From Chlorella sorokiniana (Eukaryota; Chlorophyta; Trebouxiophyceae; Chlorellales; Chlorellaceae), in the NCBI GenBank assembly GCA_025917655.1, contig CP084620.1, forward strand, positions 1,116,001 to 1,180,000: DNA of 64,000 nucleotides. Reading direction: 5' to 3'. The translations under genes were made by a program, and so were the position numbers. Shown here piece by piece: positions 1 through 9,012 of the stretch (position 1 is the stretch's first letter; every line of letters starts with the position of its first letter). The notes beneath the pieces were generated by a model that had not been told where the DNA came from, made no database searches, and saw nothing but the letters and a program-made list of their open reading frames with translations.

Positions 1-458
1 GTCCCCGCACCACAAACACCGACACCTCAAGTCAGTTGCCTTGATTTGCTGTATATGTGCATTCCGGACATTTCCGCACGCTGCATCGCAGGGTTGTAAG
101 GCCGCGGCCCCCGCAACATGTGTTGGGATTGCTCACCTGTTTGGGTTGATACTGATGTAGAAGCTCAAATTAAGGGAAGTTCCTTCTGTCGGTCGCAAGC
201 ACAGGGCAGACTGCCCTGTTGCGCCTGGGCACCGATGCCAGAGTGGCGGCAGGGGATGCCAGGGGATCTGCACCGGGGTAGGGAACCGTGGCAAGCCCTT
301 CAACAATTAGCCTGCCTGCAGCCTGCATACATGGATAGACGGTCCCATTACAGCATTTCACAGCCTTGAATACATTATAGCCACTGCGTTATGCCAGATA
401 CGTGTGCTTTTGCTTTTGATGCGCCCGCGCCAGGTGCAGTAGCAGCCACGTGCCCTCG
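1..458. other. Left edge, no gene recognised
   Basis: No conserved coding sequence is visible here. The stretch lies downstream of the stop codon of the minus-strand protease homologue and probably holds its 3' untranslated region. The short open frames seen on both strands have no family signature. Confidence 0.4.
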
Positions 459-1570
459 CTACTTGTCTGCCAGCTGCTTCTGGAGCCATTCTGCATAAAG
501 CGGCATCCATGCATACATCGCAGGGCTGCTGGCACTAGATACGGATGGATCTGAGCTGCAGGAAAAGCCGCTGGTCAGAAGCCCCAGCTGCAGAGGGCCG
601 CCCCCAGGCGCCGCCGATGGGTCCAACAGCGGTGCACCCAGGTTGCCAGCAGCGCAAGGCCTGAAGCTGTGGCTTAGCGCTGCACAAGAGGGGGCAGAGG
701 TATGAGTTGAAGGCTGGGTGATCAGCGAGGCTTCTCCTGAGCTTGACACACACAGACATATATTCCCACCAGTGCATGCTCGGGTGCTCAAGCTGCTGGC
801 GGTGCCGCTAAGGGAGTAGGCTGCCTGCAGGCCCTCGCACTCCGCCTGCGGCAGCAGCGCCAGTGTGTCCTCGTGCAGCTGCGGCCAAAAGCTGTCGCTG
901 CTGCGACTGCCAAAGCCCAGGGCTTGCACCGGCATGCCAGGTGCTGGATCTTCGTATGAGGCTGCGGACAGAGCGGGAGCAGCGGAGGTTTTACCGCTGC
1001 GCACATCACTTGGGTTCTAACAAGTAGATTGAGCAACACATGCAGAATTATCTGGCTGACGGCAGTGGCTATGCATGCAGCATTGACGGCAGTGCTCAGA
1101 CACGCCCTCAGCTCACCATTGGGAAGTGCCACCGGCTTGATGCCGCTGGCCTGCTCCAGCACCACCAGCGCTAGATTGTCGTGCTGCGGGGCAGCTGCTT
1201 CATACTGTGGGTGCACCATGGTCTCTGCCACACGGAAGACCTCGTAGGCATCCGCACGCCTGCACTGCAACACGGCACTGGTGAGGGGAGGGCTGAACGC
1301 CGAAGCTGCTCAGGTTGCCTGGGCGACAGCTGCATTGACATGCAGGCCAGCAACACCTTGGTCCGCAGCCCACCTGAAGGCGTCAAGGTACATGTTGCTC
1401 ATCCCCACATACACCAAGTCTGGGGCTGGCTTGCCGCGGCCGGGCGATGCGCAGGACGCTGCGGTGAGCACGGCACGGCTGCTGACCAGGGCACCGGTGC
1501 ACAGTGGCCCTGCTTCCTTGCTGACCAACAGCGCTGCAAAGGGGTACCGGTCTGCAGGTGAGAAGTCCAT
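459..1570 (-). CDS. Trypsin-fold protease homologue lacking catalytic His and Ser
   Basis: A chymotrypsin-like (S1 family) protein encoded in several exons. The N-terminal part has YPFAALLVSKEAGPLCTGAL followed by VLTAASC, where the family has VLTAAHC, so the catalytic His is Ser. The middle exon carries HDNLALVVL, matching the region of the catalytic Asp, which is kept. The C-terminal exon has CAAGNLGAPLL where the family has GDSGGPL, so the catalytic Ser is Leu and its Asp neighbour is Asn. The end, AEWLQKQL, matches the usual terminal helix of S1 domains. The protein should therefore be a non-catalytic homologue, perhaps a binding or regulatory protein (inference). The codon ATG at 1570 lies just upstream of a likely acceptor (CACCTGCAG), so an upstream signal-peptide exon probably exists and the true start is unresolved. 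The gene is head to head with an intact protease. Confidence 0.7.
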
Positions 1571-2039
1571 TGACTTGGCCGAAATGTACAGAGCGCATGC
1601 TGGCCGAAGCCTGCGTGATGAAAGTGCGCAAGGATGGATGGCTGGGCGCCGGCGCTCAGGAGGCGGGCTTGGCGGATCGGCGGCATCATTCTTGCATGGT
1701 CGGCGGCATAGATTTCACCTAGATACAGCTCCCAATAACAGCAAGCAGACGACACGCCAGCCAGGATGTGAGCTTTTGGTAGCGGCTGCAGACATGTTGT
1801 GTCAATTGCCGCAGAGATCTACGGGGTGTTACCACAAAGGTCGGTGACTATCAACGGATCGTCGCAACGACCTATGAAGTTGCCAGTAGAAGCCAAAATG
1901 GGGCCTTTCCTCCCGCCCAACCGCCCAGTCCCTCCCTCCCAGAGGCCGACGACTGCTGGACTGCTGCACTGTGCTAGCTCAAAAACCACCTTTGACGAAA
2001 CCAGTTATGCACTGATCTCGAGCTGGAGGCGGTTGCGAC
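1571..2039. promoter_or_regulatory. Shared upstream region of two divergent protease genes
   Basis: About 470 bases separate the two head-to-head trypsin-like genes. The stretch presumably contains both promoters and perhaps a 5' exon of the minus-strand gene. I see no clear TATA box or other named site. Confidence 0.4.
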
Positions 2040-3942
2040 ATGGGGGCCCGACATGCGGCATCTTGGCCAGCCTTCAAGAGGCTGACTGGTTGGGGATGGT
2101 GGATGATGGTTCTGCTGTTCATCTTGTCAGCGCCCGTGTTGGTCGGCGCAGGAGGTTCTCGACTCGCGGAGACCACCCAGGCCAGGTGGGTGTCGCCAGG
2201 CGGCGGCAGACCCTGTCAGGTGGCGGCAGGCGAGGACAGGAGGGAAAATCGTCCGGGGCCCGGGCCATGGTTGGCCTGGACCAATGGCCATGCTGCTGCC
2301 CGTGCTGCAGGATCAAGGAGCGCGTGCTGCTGGTCGGGGGCCGGGCGAACCGGGACGAGGGCGGTACCCCTACATGACCCGCATCCACTTCGTGCTGGAC
2401 GACACGCTGGGCCTGCTGGCCGGCTGCGGCGGCACCCTGGTCACCCCCGCGTCGTGCTGACTGCAGCACACTGCATGGCCCTGGCCCGGAAGAACGGCGA
2501 CAACATATTCATGCGTGTGGGCGCCTACAACCCTCTCACAGACGAAGCGTTGCGGGTGGGGCTGGCCAGCGTGCGACGTGTAGTGGTGATGGGAAGGTGC
2601 TGTTGGCCGGCTCTTTAGCCCGCCTGCATCAATTAACACGGATGCAGCGTGCTGTTGTGTGGAGGAAGGGGCGGCGGGATGTGCATTTCTGCAATCTGAG
2701 CACCCCGCTCCCGACCCACTTTGCCCGTTCCTGCCGCAGCACAAGTTCAGGCTGCGGGGGCAAAGACGTTTGTCATCCACCCAGACTACGTGCAGCTGCC
2801 TGAGGACCAGCCCACCGGCCCACACGACCTGGCCCTCATCCTCCTGAACTGGCCGGTTGATACGAGCGAGTTCCCGCTCGTGCGCCTGCCTGATGGTGAG
2901 GCCGCCTGCGCAGGTGGCAGGGGCACAGCATGAACCGGGGGAGCCATGCAGGCACCTTGCTTCGCGATGGGTCTGTCTTGCATGCAGCACACCGCAATGG
3001 AGACTGTTCGATCCTGTGCCTGCAGCCGACGAGCCGTACCCTGGCGCGGGCGAGGTGCTCCAGGCGGTTGGGTGGGGAGGCACGGACAGCCAGAACACGC
3101 GGGCGGCCTACGCGCTGCAGGGGGTGGGCCTGCCCGCCGTGAGCCTGGAGCACTGCCGCCAGCAGTGGTCGTATGCCGGCGCGACCGGGAGCCTCATTGG
3201 CAGCGGGCACCTCTGCGCTGGTGGGTGCCGGGCATGCGCGACAAGGTGCAGGGGGCTGGACACCGCCCTGCGGCCTCCAACGTCTTGCTGCCGCCGTCCC
3301 TGCAGGCCTGCAGTCCCAGCAGAACATTTGCTTCGGCGACTCGGGCGGCCCGCTGCTGCGGCTAGGCGACGGCCCCGAGGATGACGTGCAGCTGGGCATC
3401 ACCTCCTTTTCCTTCCCAGAGTGCGCGCTGCCAGGCATGCCCAGCGTCTTCACCTTCCTACCACAGTACAGGCAAGCGAGGGACCGGTTGTTGGGCCGAA
3501 TGCTGACGATAGTCAGGGTTGCAGAGGACTGCAGTGCACTTGTGATCACTCCCAACGTTGCTGCAGAAAGTGGATTGACGAGCAACTCATGAAGCTGGAC
3601 CCTCCACCTCCGCCATTCCCGCCGCCCCGGCCTCCAGTGCTGCCGCCGCCCCGGCCTCCAGTGCTGCCGCCGCCCCGGCCCCGCTCCCCACCGCCAAAGC
3701 CACTCCCGTCCAGTGTACCCCTGCCAGAACGGGAGCGGCCTTTGCCCCCGCAAATGCAAAGGAATCAGCAGCACCTGCGCCAGTCGTCAAGGCTGTCGCA
3801 GAGTCAGCCAACGGCACAGAGTCAGCAGCTGCCAGCAAGCCGGAGGCAGGGAAAGAGGAAGCTGGCCAGCAGACGGCGACCGCGGCCGCACAGGGGGCAA
3901 CAGCACGGCACAGCTGGAGAACGGGGCCAGGAATCAGGGTAA
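2040..3942 (+). CDS. Secreted trypsin-like serine protease with proline-rich tail
   Basis: S1-family endopeptidase. The first exon encodes a hydrophobic signal segment, MMVLLFILSAPVLVG; ATG at 2040 is the first in frame, while the Met pair at 2100 would give a neater signal peptide. The domain follows in order: ERVLLVGG activation site, VVLTAAHC (catalytic His), GPHDLALILLNWPV (catalytic Asp), LQAVGWGG, ICFGDSGGPLLRL (catalytic Ser) and the terminal helix KWIDEQLMKL. The triad is complete. A proline-rich run (PPPPPFPPPRPPVLPPPRP) follows, like linkers of algal wall proteins, so an extracellular or wall role is likely (inference). Two single-base losses, near 2361 and 2445, break the frame around the activation site and before the His motif; both sit in C/G-rich runs and look like sequence errors. 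The frame after about 3700 is uncertain. Confidence 0.75.
3621..3680 (+). repeat. 24-bp tandem repeat in the protease tail
   Basis: Two and a half copies of a 24-base unit starting GCCGCCCCGGCCTCCAG. The unit length is a multiple of three, so each frame yields a repeating peptide: PPPRPPVL in one frame and APASSAAA in another. It encodes part of the protease tail. Confidence 0.8.
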
Positions 3943-4132
3943 ATCTAAAGATCCGGGGGTGGAGTGCAGCAAGACGAGGCTGAAGGCGGGGCTGAGCAGC
4001 AAGCTGGGCGGGCAGAGGCTGGAATGAGGGGAGGAGAGCAGAAGGCGCCTCCACAGGTGGACGGTTAACCTGTTCAACTTCTTATTGCATTTTATTGATT
4101 TCATTGTCTGGTGTGCAGCATTGCGTTGCGAG

Positions 4133-4137
4133 TGTAA
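4133..4137 (+). terminator. Polyadenylation signal TGTAA, protease gene
   Basis: TGTAA is the usual poly(A) signal of chlorophyte algae. It lies about 190 bases past the proposed stop of the plus-strand protease. Confidence 0.45.
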
Positions 4138-4226
4138 TTCGAAAGATTGAGGCACGTCAAAGCGATAATCATGCGTTCGCAAGAGCTGGAAAGACGGTTC
4201 CAAAAGTAGGTTCCCGCTGGCATCCT

Positions 4227-5585
4227 TCAGAGATCTCCTCCTCGGGAGCCAGCTATGAGTTGTGCCTTGATCACATGTATAATCTCAGCATCATGCATGT
4301 CGATAAGACGCTTGAAAGCAACTTGGTCACAGCACCGCCAGCGGCAGATCGGCCCCTCGCCCGCCTCTTGCTGAGATGTGCAGTCATCACCGCTTCCAGT
4401 CTTGCTCTCCGTCGACTGCAGATGGGTGGAGGCATCAGATGCATGGACCTGTCTGCACGCTTTCGTATGTCCCCCCCGCTGCAACAGGGACTGCCTCACA
4501 CTGTGCTCCACAGCACCAGCCGCCGCCTCACCATAGAGCCACTTGCCGCCCTCTCGCAGGAATCGGCTGCGCTCCACAAAGGTCTGTGTGTGCCAGCCCT
4601 GTGCCCGCTGCCCCAGCTGGCCCCTGTTCTTAAACCAGGCCTGCACGCATGGAGCACCCCTGGGGAGGTAAGGGCGGGACTGTGGCTCGCTGCCAGCCTG
4701 TCAAGAGCAAACACAACGCACCTGGAACGTGACAAAGCCCTCCTGCTCGTCCTTGCCCGGCTCCACCTCCAGCACTTTCAGCTTCTGCAGCAACCCACGG
4801 CAGGTGACGCAGTGCCGTGCCATACTATGTGATGCAAGCTACCGGAGCAATCAAGCGCTTGGCGGCCGAGCTCGCCTCAAAGCCTAGCTTGTCGATCGTC
4901 GCCTGCACGTCTGCCTTCAGTGTGGGCTTCCCCGCCTGAGCTGCCTCATCCGTCAACAGCGGGTTTAGCGGGTGGGTGGTGTCCACAATGTACTGCCATA
5001 GGCCCTGCACCGGCGGCGGGGACGGGTCCGATCAGCGCAGCTGCCGCACACATGAAGTTGTGTTGCACCTCTTTTGCCTGTCGTGGCAAGGCCACGACGT
5101 CTGCTGCACAAAGCTGAGGACTGGGAGAGCTTGCCTTGACGTAGCCACTATACCGCGAACGCATCAGCTGCTCCGGCGTGTCGGGCAGCCGCCCATCGTG
5201 GTACACTTGGCAGCAATCCTGCGACAGGCTGGCAGCAAGGCTGTTGGAGGCTTGGCACGCTAGTTTCCTGTTTGTGTCGCTGCTTGTTTCATGAAGGCTG
5301 CCCAATTCCATTTACCTTGTACTCAAAGTTGCTGCCGCATGGGCAAGCTTTCTGCTTGCTCAACTTCTTCTCGGACGGCTTGCCAAAACCGCCGCCAGCC
5401 TGCACTGCCACTTGACGCCGCCGCTGCGAAAGGTTGCAAGCTGCCGTGCTGGGTCGCCGGAGAAATGCTGCTGCTGCATGGCTGCATCGGTTCGCTGATT
5501 GGTTTGCCAGCATTCCATGCCTGCAAAATTTGCTGCCGCCTGTGGTGCACTGCGCGATGGCGCATATGATTGGCATCGCCTGCAT
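4227..5585 (-). CDS. YchJ/UPF0225-like SEC-C motif protein
   Basis: A homologue of bacterial YchJ-type proteins, which join a SEC-C zinc-binding motif to an NTF2-like fold; molecular role unknown. Exon 1 (5585-5316) starts at ATG, has a basic N-terminus that could be a targeting peptide, and ends with KACPCGSNFEYK. Exon 2 (5218-5135) supplies the second Cys pair and the hallmark CCQVYHDGRLPDTPEQLMRS, then RYSGYVK. Exon 3 begins at 5004 with GLWQYIVDTTHPLNP, matching the family's TTHP segment. The next exon has LKVLEVEPGKDEQEGFVTFQ. The last (4640-4227) has AWFKNRGQ and the family's ERSRF-x-x-E-x-x-x-WLYGE end, plus an extra tail of about 100 residues of no recognised kind. The intron between exons 2 and 3 appears to be of GC-AG type. 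Zinc binding by the C-x-C...CC set is inferred from the family. Confidence 0.8.
5005..5134 (-). other. GC-AG intron in the YchJ-like gene
   Basis: The exon encoding RYSGYVK ends AAG and is followed by GCAAGC. The next exon opens after GGTGCAG with GLWQYIVDTTHP. Joining the two keeps the conserved frame, and no GT donor lies at this joint. Confidence 0.6.
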
Positions 5586-6116
5586 GCTTGCAGCCCTGGT
5601 TCCCTATGGCCTCCACAAGCACGATGCCAAATTACAATGCCCCGCAAACAATACCGGGCACACTCAAATTTCATCAAGTGTCGTGTCCTGCGTGTCGAGC
5701 CCCGCCTGTGCACTATAAGCTAGCTCTCAAGTGCTGGGGCGGCTTTCTCGTGTGCATGCGTACTCAGGGAGTTCTTGTTCAGCATCTCCTTGCTCCGTCG
5801 CTGAAGTGCGTTACCCAGAAGCCGAAGGCCATGTCGCGCGCACTACCTGGTGAGGTTGCAGGATCTCTGGAGGCGCCATACTGTCCTGCAGGTCATGTTG
5901 ATTCCGGGTTTACGGCATACATCGACAGCACAGCGCCGGGACCTCCCGAGCGCCATCGCCTCTCCTCCACCGTGCACCACCTCCGCTGTTCGCTTCCCAT
6001 GCAGGCCTTCACAGTGCTACGTCTAGTTCGCGACTGTCCTTGCCAGCTAGGGCATGGAGCCGTGGATCATATGTGAAGCAGCAACTCCCACGCCGTTGTG
6101 CCTGCAGTTCTAGCAG
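5586..6116. other. Interval with probable 5' exons of the 6.1-kb gene
   Basis: It holds the upstream region of the minus-strand YchJ-like gene and probably the first exon or exons of the plus-strand orphan gene, because the first recognisable exon of that gene begins at a splice acceptor (TAGCAG, ending 6116). An ATG near 5831 opens a frame but shows no conserved content, so I do not call it. Confidence 0.35.
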
Positions 6117-7019
6117 AAAAAGAAGGGCGGCAGCGGGCGGAATGTGGGTAGCACGGGCGGCGGCGGCGGGGGCAGCAACAGCAGCCAGTCCCACCGCAAC
6201 ATGGAGGTGATCCGGGAGTCGCGGGAGCAGCAGCTGGCCGCCACCGACATGCTGGCCAAGCTGCTGCAGGCGGCCGAACCGGCGGCTGTGGCTCAGCAGT
6301 ACGTCAGCAGCTTGGATGAGGCTTTCTTTTGGTCTGCGAACACTTACCTCGCCATGGTGGGTGCACAGCATGCTTGTGTGTTTGAATCCTTCTCTAAAGG
6401 AAAACCTTTCGGGATTGGCGGGTTCTGCAGGGGCAAGGGGGCAGAAACAGCAATAAGACCTGCGAGCTCGGGACATGCGACTGCATGGTGCAGGATTGCC
6501 TCCGAGCTAGTTGATCTTTCCTCTTGCATCATATTTGCAGCTCATGCGATTGCGCCTATGTTTGTTTGTCTATGCAGGCCAAGAAGGAGGGCAACCAGGA
6601 GGTGGTGGCGAGGCTGGAGGGCGCCATCCGTGCAGCCTTTGAAGCCAAGCAAGCCACCCTGCGTCCAGAGATCCAGCTGCTCAACCGCCTGCTTGCGGCA
6701 GAGGGCGTGGAGCAGCAGCAGGAGGTGCGTGGAGGAGTGGCAGGGCGTGTCATCCGGGCGGCATGCCAATAATGCACCCCCACACCGCTCCCTCCATCGC
6801 CCGCTCCTCCTTACCGGTCTTCCGCAGATTCTTGAGGACTCTGCGGCAGCGGCAGCCACGGTGATGAATGATCGCTACTTCTTCGGTTTGCTGAGCCGGA
6901 TGAGGGAGGATGTGCAGCGGCAGACCCCCAGCGAGCAGCGCGCGCAGCTGCTGGACCGGCTGGAGGGCATCCAGCGGGCGGCCCAGGCGGCAGCGGCTGG
7001 TGGCCAGGCAGGAGCGTAG
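6117..7019 (+). CDS. Orphan alpha-helical protein, 5' end missing
   Basis: Three exons of a soluble, helix-rich protein that I do not recognise. The first visible exon starts after an acceptor with a lysine/glycine/serine-rich stretch, then RESREQQLAATDMLAKLLQA and SLDEAFFWSANTYLAM. The second has AKKEGNQEVVARLEGAIRAA and LRPEIQLLNRLLAAEG. The third has ATVMNDRYFFGLLSRMREDV and ends in an Ala/Gly-rich tail. Well-ordered amphipathic segments, frames that continue across clear GT-AG introns and a TGTAA 60 bases past the stop argue that the gene is real. The segment NDRYFFGLLSRM recalls conserved plastid proteins of unknown function, but I cannot name a family. A transit peptide, if any, would lie in the missing upstream exon. 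Confidence 0.6.
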   Translation, partial: KKKGGSGRNVGSTGGGGGGSNSSQSHRNMEVIRESREQQLAATDMLAKLLQAAEPAAVAQQYVSSLDEAFFWSANTYLAMVGAQHACVFESFSKGKPFGIGGFCRGKGAETAIRPASSGHATAWCRIASELVDLSSCIIFAAHAIAPMFVCLCRPRRRATRRWWRGWRAPSVQPLKPSKPPCVQRSSCSTACLRQRAWSSSRRCVEEWQGVSSGRHANNAPPHRSLHRPLLLTGLPQILEDSAAAAATVMNDRYFFGLLSRMREDVQRQTPSEQRAQLLDRLEGIQRAAQAAAAGGQAGA

Positions 7020-7078
7020 AGGTGGCGTGCAATGCAAAGTACTGGATGTGCAGCTTAACCACGAAACGGCTGCTGGTT

Positions 7079-7083
7079 TGTAA
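7079..7083 (+). terminator. Polyadenylation signal TGTAA, orphan gene
   Basis: TGTAA 60 bases after the stop codon at 7017-7019. Confidence 0.55.
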
Positions 7084-7239
7084 GCTTCATAGTAACGGCA
7101 ATGCAAAAACAGCAAGCAACTGTTGTCCAAGCAAGCATTGTCCAGCAAGGCTGGCAACGGTTTGTAGCAAGGCCTAAGAGCATGGCGCCTTTACTTTGAT
7201 CGCTTTCTCGAGCCAATTCTGTTCGTTTGCAGGATTCAT

Positions 7240-7840
7240 ATGTTCAGAGAGGCGTTAGCCGACTACAGGGCCAGGCAGGCGGAACTCAACAAGGAGTCAG
7301 GTGGGAAAACGCCAACATGCGCGCTTCCGCTGCCACTATAGCCGTCTAGCCGACCGGAACTGCTGTCGAGCTCACCGCAACTGCTGTTCCACTCTGCCGC
7401 CGGCTTGGCGTCGTTCAGCTGGCGCCACTGCGGCAGCCAAGTGCGCTGTGCAGGATCTTGCTGTAGCTTCAGCCCAGGAGCGGACCTGCGACTCGGAGGC
7501 TGCATACCGCGCACAGCAGCGCATCAAGTCGGAGCTCAAGGCGGTGCGGCGGGCGGCCGCCGTGGCGGAGGCCGACGTTCGCACACTGGGCAAGTCGGTG
7601 CAGCAGCTGGAGCGGCAGACGCTGCTGTACGGCGACTTGCAGCACTACCTCAAGGTCATTGAGCTGGAGGTGGAAGACATCTGCGACACGCTTCAGCACA
7701 TAGCCGAGGCTCAGGCAGCCTCCCGCAGCAGCCCACCCTGGAGGAGCGGCGGCGTCGATCGCGGCAGCCCAGCTGCTGCGAGCCCTGCCGGGCATGGCAG
7801 TGCACGAGACAGCGGCACTACCCATCCGAGACGCGTATGA
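7240..7840 (+). CDS. BLOC1S1: BLOC-1 subunit 1 homologue (BLOS1/GCN5L1)
   Basis: Homologue of BLOC1S1, a small coiled-coil protein of the BLOC-1/BORC complexes that act in endosomal and lysosomal trafficking; in animals it also affects mitochondrial acetylation. Exon 1 (7240-7300) encodes MFREALADYRARQAELNKES, resembling the family's N-terminal helix. Exon 2 starts at 7419 and restores the frame as AGATAAAKCAVQDLAV. The core AYRAQQRIKSELKAVRRAA, then QQLERQTLLYGDLQHYLKVI and ELEVEDICDTLQHI, aligns in order with the conserved BLOS1 segment ending in 'IE-D-R-I-T-LE-V'. The total is about 160 residues, slightly longer than the animal protein, with a low-complexity C-terminal tail. The partners of the complex are not in the window. 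Confidence 0.7.
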
Positions 7841-7955
7841 AGTCTTGTGCAGGGTGAGGTCCGCTTTCATTCAGCGCGCTTCGGCAAGAACTGCTCAACT
7901 TTGCCTTTGTCGAATGTGCTCCATGTCCGCGCCTCTTTCCACCCTTGAACTGCAG

Positions 7956-8789
7956 GCAGTGGGCGGCAACCGCCAGGCCAGGGCAGCCCACCCACGTCTG
8001 TTTCGCGACACGATGGCCGTGCTGAGCGGGCTGCGCCCGGCTTCATGCTTGACTACGCCCTGCTTACGCCCAGCCAGCTGGCAGCAGCAGTGGCTGGCGT
8101 GGCCAGAGCTCTGCGCTTGCCCCTGGCTGGCCTGTGTGTGGCAGAGCTTGGGAGTGCTGCTGCCTGGTGCGACCAAGCCTTCTGCCGAGCCGGGTGTGCT
8201 CAGGAGCCCTCCTCACGGCCAGCAGGCTGGCGCAGCACCGCACGTGATGCTGATGGCGTTCGATGGTGGCCACAGCGCGTCCTGGGCTCACGGCGCACAG
8301 GCAGCGGAGGCGACAGCGCAGCTGCTTGCGCTACGGACGGGCTTACTGGCTGCGACAGACGCCAATGCAGAGCGGCAGCAGGGCTGCGGCATCCCGACCG
8401 TGCTGGCTGACGGCTTACCCGGCTGGCAGGCGCTGGCGCCGCCCACCGCCAGGGGCTTCCTGCTTGGCTACCCGGCCGTCTACCTGTGCCACGACCTGGA
8501 GGGCGCACAGGCAGCCAGCCGCTACCTGTCCAGCAGCAGCCTGCACCTGCACAGCGTCAGCTGTGAGTTGCGTCTGCCGCAGGGCGTGCCGGCCATGCCC
8601 GCAGGCCAGCCCCTGCTGGCCTTTTCTGTTCCGGCGGAGCTGGCGGCAGCCAACGATTGGGCGGCATGCCATGCTGCCTGGCAGGCTGGCCTGCGCGAGC
8701 GCCATGCGCGTGCTGTGCAGGAAGGCCTGCCATGGGGCGAGCTCCAGACAGAAGTTGCATCCCAGCGACCGCGCCCTGTTGCGCTGTGA
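7956..8789 (+). CDS. C1orf74/DUF4504-like protein of unknown function
   Basis: A probable member of the UPF0739 (C1orf74, DUF4504) family, whose function is unknown. The N-terminal part reads AVLSGLRPGFMLDYALLTPS and then LALRLPLAGLCVAELG-like sequence; the family has a similar 'GL-P--L-D' opening. The C-terminal part has ARGFLLGYPAVYLCHDLEGA followed by LSSSSLHLHSVSCE, matching the family's conserved GYPV-Y segment and final strand. ATG at 8013 is a possible start; an exon edge at 7956 (after CTGCAG) is also possible. The frame shifts once near 8038, in CGCCCGG, and must shift back near 8200, probably from sequence errors. The upstream end nearly touches the BLOC1S1 stop, so the two could be neighbours only 100-200 bases apart on the same strand. 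Confidence 0.5.
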   Translation, partial: AVGGNRQARAAHPRLFRDTMAVLSGLRPASCLTTPCLRPASWQQQWLAWPELCACPWLACVWQSLGVLLPGATKPSAEPGVLRSPPHGQQAGAAPHVMLMAFDGGHSASWAHGAQAAEATAQLLALRTGLLAATDANAERQQGCGIPTVLADGLPGWQALAPPTARGFLLGYPAVYLCHDLEGAQAASRYLSSSSLHLHSVSCELRLPQGVPAMPAGQPLLAFSVPAELAAANDWAACHAAWQAGLRERHARAVQEGLPWGELQTEVASQRPRPVAL

Positions 8790-9012
8790 CGACCGCCGGC
8801 TGGCCATGGCAGCATGCACTGCCTTGCATGCAGTTTTCACTCTCACACTGATTTTCTCTTGGTTCTTTTGTTTGAGCTTCTTTTTCGTTAGCTCTAGCAA
8901 AATTAAGGCGGCGGCCGAACAAGTGCTTTGCTGCGAGGCGGAAAACATACGCTTGTCGATAGTGTAGCCCAAAGAGCGAGGGAGTCCCCGGAAAGACGCA
9001 GGAGCTGCTTCC

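Noticed and set aside
118-369. Open frame of 83 codons on the plus strand at the left edge
   Set aside because: It has no conserved motif or splice context and lies in the likely 3' region of the minus-strand protease homologue.
3621-3680. Regular repeats as a possible CRISPR-like array
   Set aside because: The copies are directly adjacent, have no spacers, and keep the reading frame; they are a coding tandem repeat.
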